A DNA stretch of 64,000 nucleotides from Lacrimispora xylanolytica (GCF_026723765.1 NZ_CP113524.1:1721001-1785000); one strand, 5' to 3'. Counted from the first letter of the stretch, positions 8,622-18,270 are shown. Translations and numbers: made by a program. The notes: generated by a model not told the origin, from the sequence alone.

Positions 8622-8651
8622 GACAGGAAGAAATAGTTCCTGTCTTTTTTT
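8622..8651 (+). terminator. Strong intrinsic terminator
   Basis: GACAGGAA / TTCCTGTC is a perfect 8-bp stem with a 7-nt loop, followed by seven T. It ends the two-component operon. Confidence 0.92.
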
Positions 8652-8823
8652 GTACACTCAACATGATATTTACAAGTGTTTTTCATAAGATTTCCAGGTG
8701 TAAGGAAGGCTTAATTATCATTTTAAGCTGTTAGATATGTTACAGGAAGGTGAAATATTACTGGCAATAATCAACACAAAATATGGAAAGAAATAGAGGT
8801 TTTATAAGAAAAGAGAAAAATAT

Positions 8824-8888
8824 CGTTTTTTTCTATATTAACAGTCAGATTTCATTGGTATGCTTCGAAAAAAACGGAATGGTATAAT
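8824..8888 (+). promoter_or_regulatory. Promoter region of the first sugar ABC operon with a 10-bp inverted repeat
   Basis: The 283-base gap between the 8651 terminator and the permease start contains no gene. TATAAT at 8883-8888 is a consensus -10 without a recognisable -35. Perfect inverted arms CGTTTTTTTC (8824-8833) and GAAAAAAACG (8866-8875) lie upstream, the second overlapping the -35 zone. This is a possible site for the AraC-type response regulator encoded at 12657-14201. Confidence 0.45.
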
Positions 8889-8934
8889 AAATCAAACAAA
8901 GTAAGGTTCAGCAAAACGTGAAGGAGTGAAAGGA

Positions 8935-9867
8935 ATGAAAAAATCTGTAACAACAAAAGCATCTAAGACCACGTTGCAAAGCCGCAGGTTGTTTTACTGT
9001 ATTGTACCGTTTATCATACTGAGTTTTCTGTTTTCCTATTTTCCGCTGCATGGCTGGATTTATGCGTTTTACGATTATAAGCCACCCCTTAAATTGTCAC
9101 AGTGTGATTTTGTAGGCTGGAAATGGTTTCAAACGCTTTTTGCAAATAAAACTCAGGTAGCGCAGATCGTTCAGGTCATGAAGAACACACTTGCAATGAG
9201 CCTATTGGGGATTCTTACCTCTGTATTTCCCATTGGATTTGCCTTATTTCTCAATGAGATAAAATGCAAATGGTTTAAGAATGTGGTACAGACATTAACG
9301 GCACTTCCCAATTTTATAAGCTGGGTATTAGTCTATTCTGTGGCATTCAGCCTGTTTACAGATGGCGGTATGGTAAATTCTCTGCTTCTGCATCTGGGTA
9401 TCATCACCCAGCCAATTAAATTTTTAGACAGTGATGCTCATATCTATTCGTGGATGACCTTTTGGAATGTGTGGAAAGGACTGGGCTGGGGGGCAATCCT
9501 TTATCTGGCAGCAATTGCCGGAATCGATTCAGAGCTTTATGAGGCAGCCCGGGTCGATGGTGCCAACAGGTTCCGCTTGATGAAGGAAATCACCCTACCA
9601 TCCTTGATGCCGACGTTTTTTGTTTTGCTGATGATGTCGGTTGCCAACTTCTTAAATAATGGAATGGATCAGTATTATGTATTCCAGAATTCTTTTAACA
9701 AAGAGCATATTCAGGTATTGGATCTGTACGTGTATAATATAGGCATGACAGGAAGCAGCTTGTCCCTTGCCACTGCTATCAGTATGTTAAAGAGCATAAT
9801 CAGTTTAATCTTGCTTGCCATAGTTAACTTTGTGTCCAAGAAAACACGTGGGGAGTCCATTATTTAA
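8935..9867 (+). CDS. Sugar ABC transporter permease, LplB type
   Basis: 310 residues with six predicted membrane helices. The binding-protein-dependent transport motif YEAARVDGANRFRLMKEITLP lies near residue 205; this EAA loop docks the ATPase. The sequence class is LplB/YtcP, partner of the CUT1 permease that follows, importing oligosaccharides. The ATG at 8935 has AAGGAG eight bases upstream, while an earlier in-frame GTG at 8926 overlaps that site. It is first of an operon (permease, permease, binding protein). No ATPase gene is present, as is common where a shared MsmX-type ATPase serves several importers. Confidence 0.92.
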   Translation: MKKSVTTKASKTTLQSRRLFYCIVPFIILSFLFSYFPLHGWIYAFYDYKPPLKLSQCDFVGWKWFQTLFANKTQVAQIVQVMKNTLAMSLLGILTSVFPIGFALFLNEIKCKWFKNVVQTLTALPNFISWVLVYSVAFSLFTDGGMVNSLLLHLGIITQPIKFLDSDAHIYSWMTFWNVWKGLGWGAILYLAAIAGIDSELYEAARVDGANRFRLMKEITLPSLMPTFFVLLMMSVANFLNNGMDQYYVFQNSFNKEHIQVLDLYVYNIGMTGSSLSLATAISMLKSIISLILLAIVNFVSKKTRGESII

Positions 9868-9881
9868 GGGGGGAATGTTTC

Positions 9882-10802
9882 GTGGGAACCAGGAATAAGA
9901 AACGCAAAATAATAAAATGCAACGATTTGACTTTTAACATAATTAATTACTTCGTATTCTTCATAATCACTCTCATCTGTTTTTATCCGTTTTACTATAT
10001 GATCATCAATACCATCAGCGCCAATGATTTAAGCGCCAATGGCTCCATTCGTTTTTTGCCCAGATCCATTCATTTTGATAATTATAAACAGGTATTATTA
10101 ATTAATGGCTTATTAAGATCGGCTCTTGTATCAATTGGAAGAACTGTGATCGGTACGGCCTTTACGGTATTGGCCTCTGGGTTTTTGGGATTTATATTTA
10201 CCCAGGAGAAGATGTGGAAAAGGAGGTTCTGGTATCGGTTTTTCATCATTACCATGTATTTTAATGCCGGACTCATTCCAATGTTTATCACCATGAAAAC
10301 ACTGCATCTGACCAATACTTTTTGGGTATACGTCATTCCGGTCATTATACAGCCATTTAATATCATTCTTGTTAAGACATATATAGAATCCATACCAAGA
10401 TCCTTACAGGAGGCAGCAGAAATGGATGGCGCGGGGATTTTCACTGTATTTAGAAGGATTATACTTCCCACAGCAAAACCCATACTGGCGACTGTGGCGA
10501 TTTTTTCAGCAGTCGGGCAGTGGAATTCATTTCAGGATACCTTGATTTATGTGACGGATCAAAAATTATATTCCTTACAGTATTTACTATATACGTATAT
10601 CAATCAGGCCAGTTCACTGGCGGCAATGGTAAGAAATAATGGAACCTCTGCTGTGAGTGCTGTTGCCCTGGCCTCCCAGCAGACGCCAACTTCCATCCGC
10701 ATGACGGTGTCTGTCATCGTAGTGCTTCCAATTTTGTTTGTTTATCCGATTTTCCAGCAATTTTTTGTAAAGGGAATTATGATCGGATCGGTAAAAGGTT
10801 AA
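9882..10802 (+). CDS. Sugar ABC transporter permease, LplC/MalG type
   Basis: 306 residues starting at GTG 9882, 14 bases after the upstream permease, with AAGGGGGG as ribosome site. About six hydrophobic helices are seen. The EAA loop reads LQEAAEMDGAGIFTVFRRIILP, and the C-terminus ends FFVKGIMIGSVKG, both typical of MalG/LplC CUT1 permeases. It forms a heterodimeric channel with the preceding permease. The protein is slightly longer than the usual 290 residues and has an Ala/Ser-rich periplasmic insert before the last helix. Co-transcription with its neighbours is clear from spacing and orientation. Confidence 0.92.
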   Translation: MGTRNKKRKIIKCNDLTFNIINYFVFFIITLICFYPFYYMIINTISANDLSANGSIRFLPRSIHFDNYKQVLLINGLLRSALVSIGRTVIGTAFTVLASGFLGFIFTQEKMWKRRFWYRFFIITMYFNAGLIPMFITMKTLHLTNTFWVYVIPVIIQPFNIILVKTYIESIPRSLQEAAEMDGAGIFTVFRRIILPTAKPILATVAIFSAVGQWNSFQDTLIYVTDQKLYSLQYLLYTYINQASSLAAMVRNNGTSAVSAVALASQQTPTSIRMTVSVIVVLPILFVYPIFQQFFVKGIMIGSVKG

Positions 10803-10805
10803 AAG

Positions 10806-10823
10806 GAGAGAGAGAGAGAGAGA
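10806..10823 (+). repeat. (GA)9 dinucleotide tract inside a ribosome binding site
   Basis: Nine GA units run from the AAGGAG Shine-Dalgarno sequence right up to the ATG of the binding-protein gene. The AGGAG core is about 15 bases from the ATG, longer than optimal. Slippage in the tract would shift spacing in 2-base steps. Confidence 0.9.
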
Positions 10824-12581
10824 ATGAAAAAGAGGATTACAAGTTTACTGCTCTGTACGATTATTGCAGCCACGACCATATTGGCAGGATGCGGCAAGGA
10901 AACCACCAGTTCATCTGGCAGTGGCAATGAAAAAAAGGATGAATTTATCACCGTAGATGTATTTGATACCTTGGCGAATTATCAGGGTATTCAATCCGGC
11001 TGGTTTGCAAAGGTGGTAAAAGATAAATTTAATATGGAGCTTAATATTATCGCTCCTAATGTGGCAGGAGGCGGAGATACTTTATTCCAGACCCGCTCTG
11101 CCGCAGGGAATCTGGGAGATCTTATCATTTCTAAAACAGAGAATGGACGCTTTGAAAATATGGTAAAAGCCGGGCTTCTTATGGATATGACCAGTCTTTT
11201 AAAAGATAAAGCAGTTTTAACCAATTATAAAGATGCAATTGATATTATGAACGGAGACTTGGAGACCAAGGGAATCTATGGCATTCCAGGCGAAATATCC
11301 AATCAGTCACCGTTAGTATCTTCAGAGGGGATCGAGCCGCTGGTATCTCCATACGTGAGATGGGATTCTTATAAGGCCATCGGATATCCGGCGATGGAAT
11401 CGTTAGAGGACTTTATTCCGGTGATGAAATCCATGCAGGAGAATACACCGAAAAGCGATTCTGGCAAAAAGACTTATGCCATCTCATTATTCAAAGACTG
11501 GGATGACAACATGATGGTAGGAGCGAAAAACTACGCCTCTTTATATGGTTATAATGAAATTGGCTTTGTATTAGTCAAAGCAGACGGAAGTGACAGCCAG
11601 GATATTACCTCCAGTGATGGCTATTATGTAAAAGCATTGAAATTTCTGTTTCAGGCAAATCAGGCTGGAGTGATTGACCCGGAATCCACCACACAAAATT
11701 ACGATATTTTATCCGATAAATACCGTGACGGTCAGATTCTGACCTCTCTCTGGTCCTTCCAGGGATCGTCCTATTATAACACAGTGGAACACAAGAACAT
11801 GGGAAAAGGGTTCATGCCAGCCTATATAAACGGAAGTTCTCCGTTTTCCTTTGGCTGCTATCCAAGCGGCAATGGAAAGACGATTATAGCCATTGGCAGC
11901 CAGACAAAGCATCCGGAAAGAATCGCAGAATTTATTGACTGGCTGTATTCACCGGAAGGAATGGAGCTGGCAGGGCAGGCCAATGGGGCAGCAGGAATCG
12001 AAGGCCTGACCTGGGAGATAAAAGATGGGAAAGCAGTCTTTACAGACTTTGGGGAAAAGGCACTGCCTAATAATGATGTATCTGTCCCAGAGGAGTGGGG
12101 CGGCGGCTCCTGGAAGGATGGAGTATGTGCGTTAAACTTTAAAACCCTGTCTATTGTTGATATTGATCCGAGAATCAACGAACCTTATCTGACCAGCATG
12201 TGGTCTTCGGAATTAGCAAAGAGAACAACACCCCTGGATCTTGACTGGCAGGAAAAATCCGGCGGGGCAAAGACCACCATTGAATTTTTGGAAAACAACC
12301 ATGCACTGTCAGTGGCTCCGGGGACTTCCTATCTTCAGCCGGAAGAAGGCTCTGATATTACTACCCTTCGTGGACAGTGTAAGGCTGTGATTGTAGATGA
12401 TTCCTGGAAGATGATCTTCGCCAAGGATGAGACAGAATTTAACAGTATCTTAAAACACATGCAGGATACCGTCAAAGGTCTTGGATATGAACAGGTGCTG
12501 AATGTGGATATGAAGAATGCAAAAGATCTGGCGGCTTCCAGAATTAAGGCGGTGGAAGACTACAATAATAAGGGAAAGTAG
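10824..12581 (+). CDS. Extracellular solute-binding lipoprotein of sugar ABC importer (LplA-like)
   Basis: 585 residues with a lipoprotein signal peptide and lipobox LAGC (Cys near 23). The mature domain has the LplA/YtcQ family layout: FITVDVFDTLANYQG start, then YGIPGEI, YVRWD and LYSPEGMELA. Such proteins bind oligosaccharides at the outer membrane face and deliver them to the two upstream permeases. It is the last gene before a terminator. It is larger than classical CUT1 binding proteins (about 430) but normal for the LplA group. Substrate is unknown; the downstream GH3 enzyme suggests a beta-glucoside or related glycan. Translation may depend on the GA tract in its ribosome site. Confidence 0.9.
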   Translation: MKKRITSLLLCTIIAATTILAGCGKETTSSSGSGNEKKDEFITVDVFDTLANYQGIQSGWFAKVVKDKFNMELNIIAPNVAGGGDTLFQTRSAAGNLGDLIISKTENGRFENMVKAGLLMDMTSLLKDKAVLTNYKDAIDIMNGDLETKGIYGIPGEISNQSPLVSSEGIEPLVSPYVRWDSYKAIGYPAMESLEDFIPVMKSMQENTPKSDSGKKTYAISLFKDWDDNMMVGAKNYASLYGYNEIGFVLVKADGSDSQDITSSDGYYVKALKFLFQANQAGVIDPESTTQNYDILSDKYRDGQILTSLWSFQGSSYYNTVEHKNMGKGFMPAYINGSSPFSFGCYPSGNGKTIIAIGSQTKHPERIAEFIDWLYSPEGMELAGQANGAAGIEGLTWEIKDGKAVFTDFGEKALPNNDVSVPEEWGGGSWKDGVCALNFKTLSIVDIDPRINEPYLTSMWSSELAKRTTPLDLDWQEKSGGAKTTIEFLENNHALSVAPGTSYLQPEEGSDITTLRGQCKAVIVDDSWKMIFAKDETEFNSILKHMQDTVKGLGYEQVLNVDMKNAKDLAASRIKAVEDYNNKGK

Positions 12582-12620
12582 AGGTTCTGGCATTGACAAG
12601 AAAACGGCGTTAAAAATAGC

Positions 12621-12659
12621 GGACATCGAGAATCGTTCCATCTCGATGTCCCCTTTTTA
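12621..12659 (+). terminator. Terminator between convergent sugar importer and yesN-like gene
   Basis: GGACATCGAGA / TCTCGATGTCC is a perfect 11-bp stem with a 9-nt loop followed by CCTTTTTAT. On the opposite strand the tail is GCTATTTTTAA, so it can serve both convergent genes. Confidence 0.92.
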
Positions 12660-14201
12660 TCCCTCTTTGGATAAGCCCCTGCGAAATTCGGCAGGACTTA
12701 TCCCTACATATTTCTTGAATTTCTTATGAAAATAATTAACGTCTGTATAACCTGCAAGGAGAGCGATTTCATAAACCTTGTTTTCCTCATTTAAAAGAAG
12801 CTTCTTGGAGTTTTCGATGCGGACTTCATCGAGGTAAGCATTAAAGCTCTTCCCGGTAGTTTTATGAAACACTTTTCCCAAATAGGAACTGTTGTATCCG
12901 AACAGCTCTGCAATGGTTCCCAGCTTTAAATTCTCCTGATAATTGTACTGGATATAATGGAGGATTCCATCCATGACGCTTTCGCGGGTGGGTGAGCCGA
13001 TGGCGTTCATGCACATTTCAAACTGGAGGGTAAAAAAATCCAGTATTTCATATAGATAGTATTTTTCTTCTATGGTACTGATAATAGCAGCATTGTTTGG
13101 AAATGGTATCTCCATTCCCCCATAAGTATGGGTGAGGATGGATTTTACCTGAATCATGATATCTGCCAGGGTATGCTTCACGATGGGAACCTCAAGGTCT
13201 GCATAATAGAGGTCCTTTTTTAGTTTCTCTAAAACTTCTTGAAGCATTTGGCGGTTAGCGGATTGAATGTAGTTTCCCATCTGCTCCGGGTAGGTGTTCT
13301 CCATAAAAGCATTGGCATTTATCGTGGGAAACTCCTTGGGTAAATCCATATAGCCCAGGACATGCTGATTAAAATGGCAAAAAAATCTGCGCTTCATAAG
13401 AAGTTGTGCGTCCTCGAAGGAGCTATGAATGTGCTCTGCTAAGTAAACGGGTCTTCCATAGGTAAGGAAAAGGGAATCCAAAGGAGACCCTTTTTGTGGC
13501 TGGCTGATATAATGCTCCATCAGCTCCTGAAACCGGTTCAGTGCAAAATTTCCTTTTAATATAATCACATTCAGATGGTCCTGTTTCAAATATTCCAGAG
13601 AGTTGTGATTTTTATTTGCAAGCCGTAGAATTTCTGCAAAATCCCATGTGGCCTGGTACGAATCCTGATTGTAATTTGCATATAAGACAACCTGATAAAC
13701 ATAAGACTCCAGCATCATATCGTGATAATCCAGAAATGAATCATTGGTTTTATTAAAAAGGATGTCATGTAAAATAGAATCTCTGGCCTTGTCTCGGTAT
13801 TGCAACAGCTTTTTCTGCATAATCTGTTCATTTAGTATGGATTCCTTTGCTTCCAGAACGGCTTTTTGAAGCTCCTCCTCATCAATGGGCTTAGTAAGGT
13901 AGCAGGTCACTCCGTATCGGATGGCTTCCTGGGCGTAGGAAAAATCAGAATAACCGCTTAACAAAATAAATTTTCCTATAAATCCCTGTTCTCTTGCTTT
14001 TTTTATGACCTCCAGGCCGGAAAGCTTGGGCATGCGGATATCCAGCAGGACAACGTCTGGCATAAGCCTTGTAATCTGCTCTAAGGTATCCAGTCCGTTC
14101 TTTCCCTCACCGCAGATATGAAAGCCCAGTTCCGACCAGTTAAGCAAATACCTTATTCCTTCCCTTACATCAATTTCATCATCGGATATAAACAGCTTCA
14201 T
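12657..14201 (-). CDS. YesN-type AraC-family response regulator
   Basis: 514 residues. The N-terminal receiver domain has phospho-acceptor Asp 54 in VVLLDIRMP, and KPID marks the conserved Lys. A long middle region without a recognised motif follows, then a C-terminal AraC double helix-turn-helix (LGTIAELFGYNSSYLGKVFHKTTGKSFNAYL, then YEIALLAGYTDVNYFHKKFKKYVGISPAEFR). YesN-like regulators activate carbohydrate-uptake operons when phosphorylated by a YesM-like kinase. That kinase is encoded just upstream, overlapping by four bases (ATGA). The neighbouring LplBCA-type importer and GH3 enzyme are the likely targets. Confidence 0.93.
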   Translation of the reverse strand: MKLFISDDEIDVREGIRYLLNWSELGFHICGEGKNGLDTLEQITRLMPDVVLLDIRMPKLSGLEVIKKAREQGFIGKFILLSGYSDFSYAQEAIRYGVTCYLTKPIDEEELQKAVLEAKESILNEQIMQKKLLQYRDKARDSILHDILFNKTNDSFLDYHDMMLESYVYQVVLYANYNQDSYQATWDFAEILRLANKNHNSLEYLKQDHLNVIILKGNFALNRFQELMEHYISQPQKGSPLDSLFLTYGRPVYLAEHIHSSFEDAQLLMKRRFFCHFNQHVLGYMDLPKEFPTINANAFMENTYPEQMGNYIQSANRQMLQEVLEKLKKDLYYADLEVPIVKHTLADIMIQVKSILTHTYGGMEIPFPNNAAIISTIEEKYYLYEILDFFTLQFEMCMNAIGSPTRESVMDGILHYIQYNYQENLKLGTIAELFGYNSSYLGKVFHKTTGKSFNAYLDEVRIENSKKLLLNEENKVYEIALLAGYTDVNYFHKKFKKYVGISPAEFRRGLSKEG

Positions 14202-15997
14202 TCTCCCATCCCCCTACTATATTCCTGTGCTGGTAAAATCAACGTTACCAAGGTCCCCCAATGCTTCTTGCTTTTTATCTGAAACCCAAAATCTTTGCCA
14301 TAATATAATTGAATTCGTTGATAGATATTATATAGTCCGATCCTTTTTGCTGATTCCCGTTGGAGCTTATAAATACTTGGGTTTATCCCGTCAATCTCTT
14401 CCTGCGTCATACCACATCCATTGTCAAAAATTTTGATATGTAGCTTCTCTTCTTTTTTTATAATGTGAATCATGATAGTTCCGCCTTGCTCCATTTCCTT
14501 CAGTCCATGAAGAACTCCATTTTCCACAATCGGCTGTAAGAGAAGAGGCATGATCTCATATTCATTTAAATCTATCTGCGGTGATGTCTTTAAGGAATAA
14601 TTGATGCTGTCATGAAAACGCAGTTTTTGGATTGATAAATAGGTATCAATATAATCCAGCTCTTTTGCCAGAGTGATGAAGGAGCCGGTGGTGTTTTCCA
14701 GTACATAGCGCATGGATTTTCCAAGGAGCTTTACCGCATTTGCCACATCTAAATTACCGGCTTTTAGTGACCGCATACGAATGGTCTCCAGGGTGTTATA
14801 GAGAAAATGGGGATTGATCTGACTGGAGAGCATCTTAAATTCCATTTGCTGCTGCTGGTTGGTCAGTTGCTGCGTCCGAATCTGGGCTTCATATACAGAG
14901 GCCTCTTTCTGAAGAATATCGTGTATCATGACATTTAAGTCTGCAAATGCCTCAGAAATTTCATCTTTTCCGTGGAAGGTGTCAATAATGTTATAGTTCC
15001 CCTGACTTGCATTGTGCATGGTCTCCCGAAGTGTAATAATCCGGCGGCTGAAATATCGGGAGTATGTGTAGATGAATGCACTGGTGATTAAGAGAATCAG
15101 TATAAGAATTCCAAGATAAAGACAAGTTATCTTGTTCATATATGGGTAGCCATTCTCATTTAGTGACGCCAGATAGAATAAGTCATTGGAGTATGTAGTA
15201 GAAAGGGTAGATACGCAGCCGATCACTTTTTGTTCCGGTAGATTGATTCTGCCAAGATAGGACCCATTGGGGCCGGCAGCATATGCTTTTAGAGATTGCC
15301 CCATGGTCTGTTTCTTGCTGCTATAAAATATTTCTCCCTCATTTAACCACAGAACGGTGTTCAGTGAGCTGTTTTCAATTCGATTTTTCATATGATTGTT
15401 GCTCACAGATAAATTCAGGATTGCGAAACTATGTATCTGAGGGAGAAAGATTCTGGTGTGGAGACATAAGATGTGAGAGTGATTGCCAAAGTTATCTGTG
15501 ACAGCTTCTGCGGTCCAAAAAGGAGTAACGGTCGTATAAGCCTGTTCAAACCAGTTTTCTTTTTTTAAGTCAGAAGAAATTGGGTGAATATATTTGCTTT
15601 CTGGCAGAGAGTTGTTTTGAGTATAGATTGAAATCTGCTGGATTGACATATCCTGTGATAAAAGCGTCTCAAAGCCCTTATAATTTTCCATTGCCCTGAC
15701 AGCTTCATCCGGTGAGGGATAAACGGTGCTTAAAAGCTGGATTAATTCTTTATCGGAAGATAATGACTCCGCTTTTATATATATATTTGAGGTTAAATCA
15801 AGGAGTAGAGACTTGACACGAAGATTATCGGAGCGGGACTGATCTTCATAATGGCGAAACAGTAAAGAGCGTGTATTGTATACAAGATAATTACCGATAG
15901 AAATAACAGGAATAAAAATAGCAATAAAAAAGATGATGGAAAGCTGTTTTTGTACCTTAATTCTTGATATTGCTGTAAATATTTTTTTGATTGCCAT
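14198..15997 (-). CDS. YesM-type sensor histidine kinase
   Basis: 599 residues from the ATG at 15997. An N-terminal helix (residues about 15-37) and a second near 290-310 flank a large extracellular Cache-like sensor, followed by HAMP and the His_kinase domain with phospho-acceptor His 397 in INPHFLYNTLE. The ATPase contains LLLQPIVENGVLHGL and FDNGCGM. It senses sugars or a loaded binding protein and phosphorylates the overlapping YesN-like regulator. A longer in-frame start at 16015 (MGGGLY...) would translate through the G9 tract. I prefer 15997 because the G-run then acts as the ribosome site, eight bases away. Confidence 0.9.
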   Translation of the reverse strand: MAIKKIFTAISRIKVQKQLSIIFFIAIFIPVISIGNYLVYNTRSLLFRHYEDQSRSDNLRVKSLLLDLTSNIYIKAESLSSDKELIQLLSTVYPSPDEAVRAMENYKGFETLLSQDMSIQQISIYTQNNSLPESKYIHPISSDLKKENWFEQAYTTVTPFWTAEAVTDNFGNHSHILCLHTRIFLPQIHSFAILNLSVSNNHMKNRIENSSLNTVLWLNEGEIFYSSKKQTMGQSLKAYAAGPNGSYLGRINLPEQKVIGCVSTLSTTYSNDLFYLASLNENGYPYMNKITCLYLGILILILLITSAFIYTYSRYFSRRIITLRETMHNASQGNYNIIDTFHGKDEISEAFADLNVMIHDILQKEASVYEAQIRTQQLTNQQQQMEFKMLSSQINPHFLYNTLETIRMRSLKAGNLDVANAVKLLGKSMRYVLENTTGSFITLAKELDYIDTYLSIQKLRFHDSINYSLKTSPQIDLNEYEIMPLLLQPIVENGVLHGLKEMEQGGTIMIHIIKKEEKLHIKIFDNGCGMTQEEIDGINPSIYKLQRESAKRIGLYNIYQRIQLYYGKDFGFQIKSKKHWGTLVTLILPAQEYSRGMGE

Positions 15998-16004
15998 GTA
16001 AAGT

Positions 16005-16013
16005 CCCCCCCCC
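16005..16013 (-). repeat. G9 homopolymer at the ribosome site of the YesM-like kinase
   Basis: Nine consecutive G on the coding strand lie between a possible upstream ATG (16015) and the preferred ATG (15997). Length changes would alter ribosome-site spacing, or shift the frame if the upstream ATG is used. Confidence 0.85.
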
Positions 16014-16184
16014 ATTTCTTTTCTTATTCTAATTATATCGGCCTTTGGCGGGAAATAAAAGTAATAGATGAAAACTCACGAATTCTTTCCGTGATTTATC
16101 TATAATTATACCTGTATGCTTCATGAGGACTCTCGCTTATAATCGAGCATAAAGAGAAGATTTTAGAAGGAAGGAAGTAATGCC

Positions 16185-18269
16185 ATGGAAACACAGATCA
16201 AAAAGACGGCGGAGGAACTACTACAGAAGCTGACTCTTGATGAAAAGATCGGTATGATACATGGGGCACAGCTTTTTCAGACGGCAGGGGTACCACGCCT
16301 TGGAATCCCGCCCCTTAAGATGTCAGACGGACCAATGGGAGTACGTCAGGAATTTGAGCCGGACCGCTGGAATGCCATTGGTCATTCCGATGATTATGTG
16401 ACTTATCTGCCGTGTAATAGCGCATTGGCTGCAACCTGGAACCGGACACTGGCTTATGATATGGGCAGTGTCCTTGGTGAAGAAGCCAGAGGTCGTGGAA
16501 AAGATGTGATTCTGGGTCCTGGGGTTAATATAAAAAGAAGTCCACTGTGCGGAAGAAATTTCGAATATTTCAGCGAAGATCCCTATCTGACCAAAGAAAT
16601 GGCAGTGCCCTATATTCAGGGAGTTCAGCTTTGGGATGTGGCAGCATGTGTGAAGCATTTTGCAGCCAACAATCAGGAAACGGGACGTTTATGGGTGGAT
16701 GTAGAAATCGATGAGCAGGTGCTAAGGGACATTTATTTGCCTGCCTTTTACGAAGCAGTAACGAAAGGCGGCGTTTATACGATTATGGGGGCTTATAACA
16801 AATTATATGGGGAGCACTGCTGCCAGAGTAATTTTCTTCTTCATAAGATTCTCCGTGAAGAATGGGGATATGATGGTGTAGTAATCTCTGATTGGGGTGG
16901 GGTTCATGATACCAATAAGGCTGCATTGTCCCAATTGGATATAGAAATGTCTGTCACCTATGATTTTGATGATTATTTTCTGGCTGATCCACTGAAAAAG
17001 AAGATTCAGGCGGGAGAGGTCAGGGAAGCGGCTATTGATGAGAAAGTGCTTCGCATTCTTTTACTGATGATGCGCCTTCATATGCTGGACGGAGAACGGA
17101 AATCAGGAGCCTACAATACTCCGGGACATCGTAATAAAGCCCTGGAAGTGGCAAGGGAGTCCGTGATTCTGTTAAAGAATGATAAGAATCAGCTTCCGCT
17201 TAAAAAAGAAGAATTAAAAAGCGTACTGCTGGTGGGAGAGAATGCAGAATGCTTACATGCTGGCGGAGGTGGAAGTGCAGAAATCAAGGCACTATATGAA
17301 ATCTCTCCTCTGATGGGACTGAAAACTCATTTAGGAGGAAATGTTACCGTGGGCTATGCCCAGGGATACTGCCGGGAAGAAAAGATGGAAGAAGGTCAGG
17401 TGAACTGGCAGGAAACCAGTCTGGAAGATGGCGGCGCCCCTGCGAAATTGTCTGTTACCCAAAATGATAAACTGGAAATGAAAAGAAAGGAGCTTCGCCT
17501 GGAGGCAGTTCGGCTGTCAAAAGAGTATGAGACGGTAATCTTTATCGGTGGATTAAATCATGACCTTGATTGCGAAGGATTGGACCGGGAGGATATGAAG
17601 CTTCCCTATGAGCAGGATACCCTGATTCAGGAACTGCTGGCAGCAAAGCCGGATACGATTGTAATCATAATTGGCGGAAGTCCGGTGGAGATGGAGACCT
17701 GGATTCATCAGGCTCACACGACTTTATGGGGCTGGTATGGTGGTATGGAAGGAGGGAATGCACTGGCGGAAGTACTCCTTGGAGAAGTGAATCCTTCTGG
17801 AAAACTGCCGGAAACATTTTATAAATCCCACAAAGACTGTTCCGCATATGCCCTTGGTGAGCTGGTCGGAGATAAAAAAGTCGTTTATAAGGAAGGAAAA
17901 TATGTAGGATACCGTTATCTTGATCAATATTTAATAGAACCCCAGTTTTGCTTTGGCCATGGGCTTTCCTATACCAGCTTTGAATATAGTAATCTGGAAA
18001 TTGACAGAAGAAACAATTCAGTCTTATGTTCTGTTAAGAACTCCGGACATGTGGCAGGTGGAGAAATCATACAGGTATATAAGCGCAGTGAGAAGAATGA
18101 GGATTCCCTCTATAAGGAACTGATTGCATTTGAAAAGGTGTTTTTAAAGAGGGGAGAGGAGAGGCAGGTTGCACTCCATATTCAGGAGGAAATGGAAGAA
18201 GATTATAAGATCCTGGTAGGAAGTTCATCAAGAGATATCCGTCTTACAGGAAACGTTCATACGTTTTAA
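16185..18269 (+). CDS. Glycoside hydrolase family 3 (beta-glucosidase-like)
   Basis: 694 residues, cytoplasmic (no signal peptide). The GH3 N-terminal barrel has DGPMGVR, the substrate-binding KHFAANNQE and catalytic nucleophile Asp 236 in VVISDWGG. The C-terminal sandwich begins with VILLKNDKNQLPL, and a fibronectin-III-like tail starts after FGHGLSYTSFEYS. GH3 enzymes release terminal beta-linked glucose, xylose or similar residues from short glycans; exact specificity cannot be read. A cytoplasmic location fits hydrolysis of oligosaccharides imported by the nearby ABC system. It is divergent from the yesMN pair, and the GAAGGAAGGAAG stretch upstream supplies the ribosome site. Confidence 0.92.
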   Translation: METQIKKTAEELLQKLTLDEKIGMIHGAQLFQTAGVPRLGIPPLKMSDGPMGVRQEFEPDRWNAIGHSDDYVTYLPCNSALAATWNRTLAYDMGSVLGEEARGRGKDVILGPGVNIKRSPLCGRNFEYFSEDPYLTKEMAVPYIQGVQLWDVAACVKHFAANNQETGRLWVDVEIDEQVLRDIYLPAFYEAVTKGGVYTIMGAYNKLYGEHCCQSNFLLHKILREEWGYDGVVISDWGGVHDTNKAALSQLDIEMSVTYDFDDYFLADPLKKKIQAGEVREAAIDEKVLRILLLMMRLHMLDGERKSGAYNTPGHRNKALEVARESVILLKNDKNQLPLKKEELKSVLLVGENAECLHAGGGGSAEIKALYEISPLMGLKTHLGGNVTVGYAQGYCREEKMEEGQVNWQETSLEDGGAPAKLSVTQNDKLEMKRKELRLEAVRLSKEYETVIFIGGLNHDLDCEGLDREDMKLPYEQDTLIQELLAAKPDTIVIIIGGSPVEMETWIHQAHTTLWGWYGGMEGGNALAEVLLGEVNPSGKLPETFYKSHKDCSAYALGELVGDKKVVYKEGKYVGYRYLDQYLIEPQFCFGHGLSYTSFEYSNLEIDRRNNSVLCSVKNSGHVAGGEIIQVYKRSEKNEDSLYKELIAFEKVFLKRGEERQVALHIQEEMEEDYKILVGSSSRDIRLTGNVHTF

Positions 18270-18270
18270 A

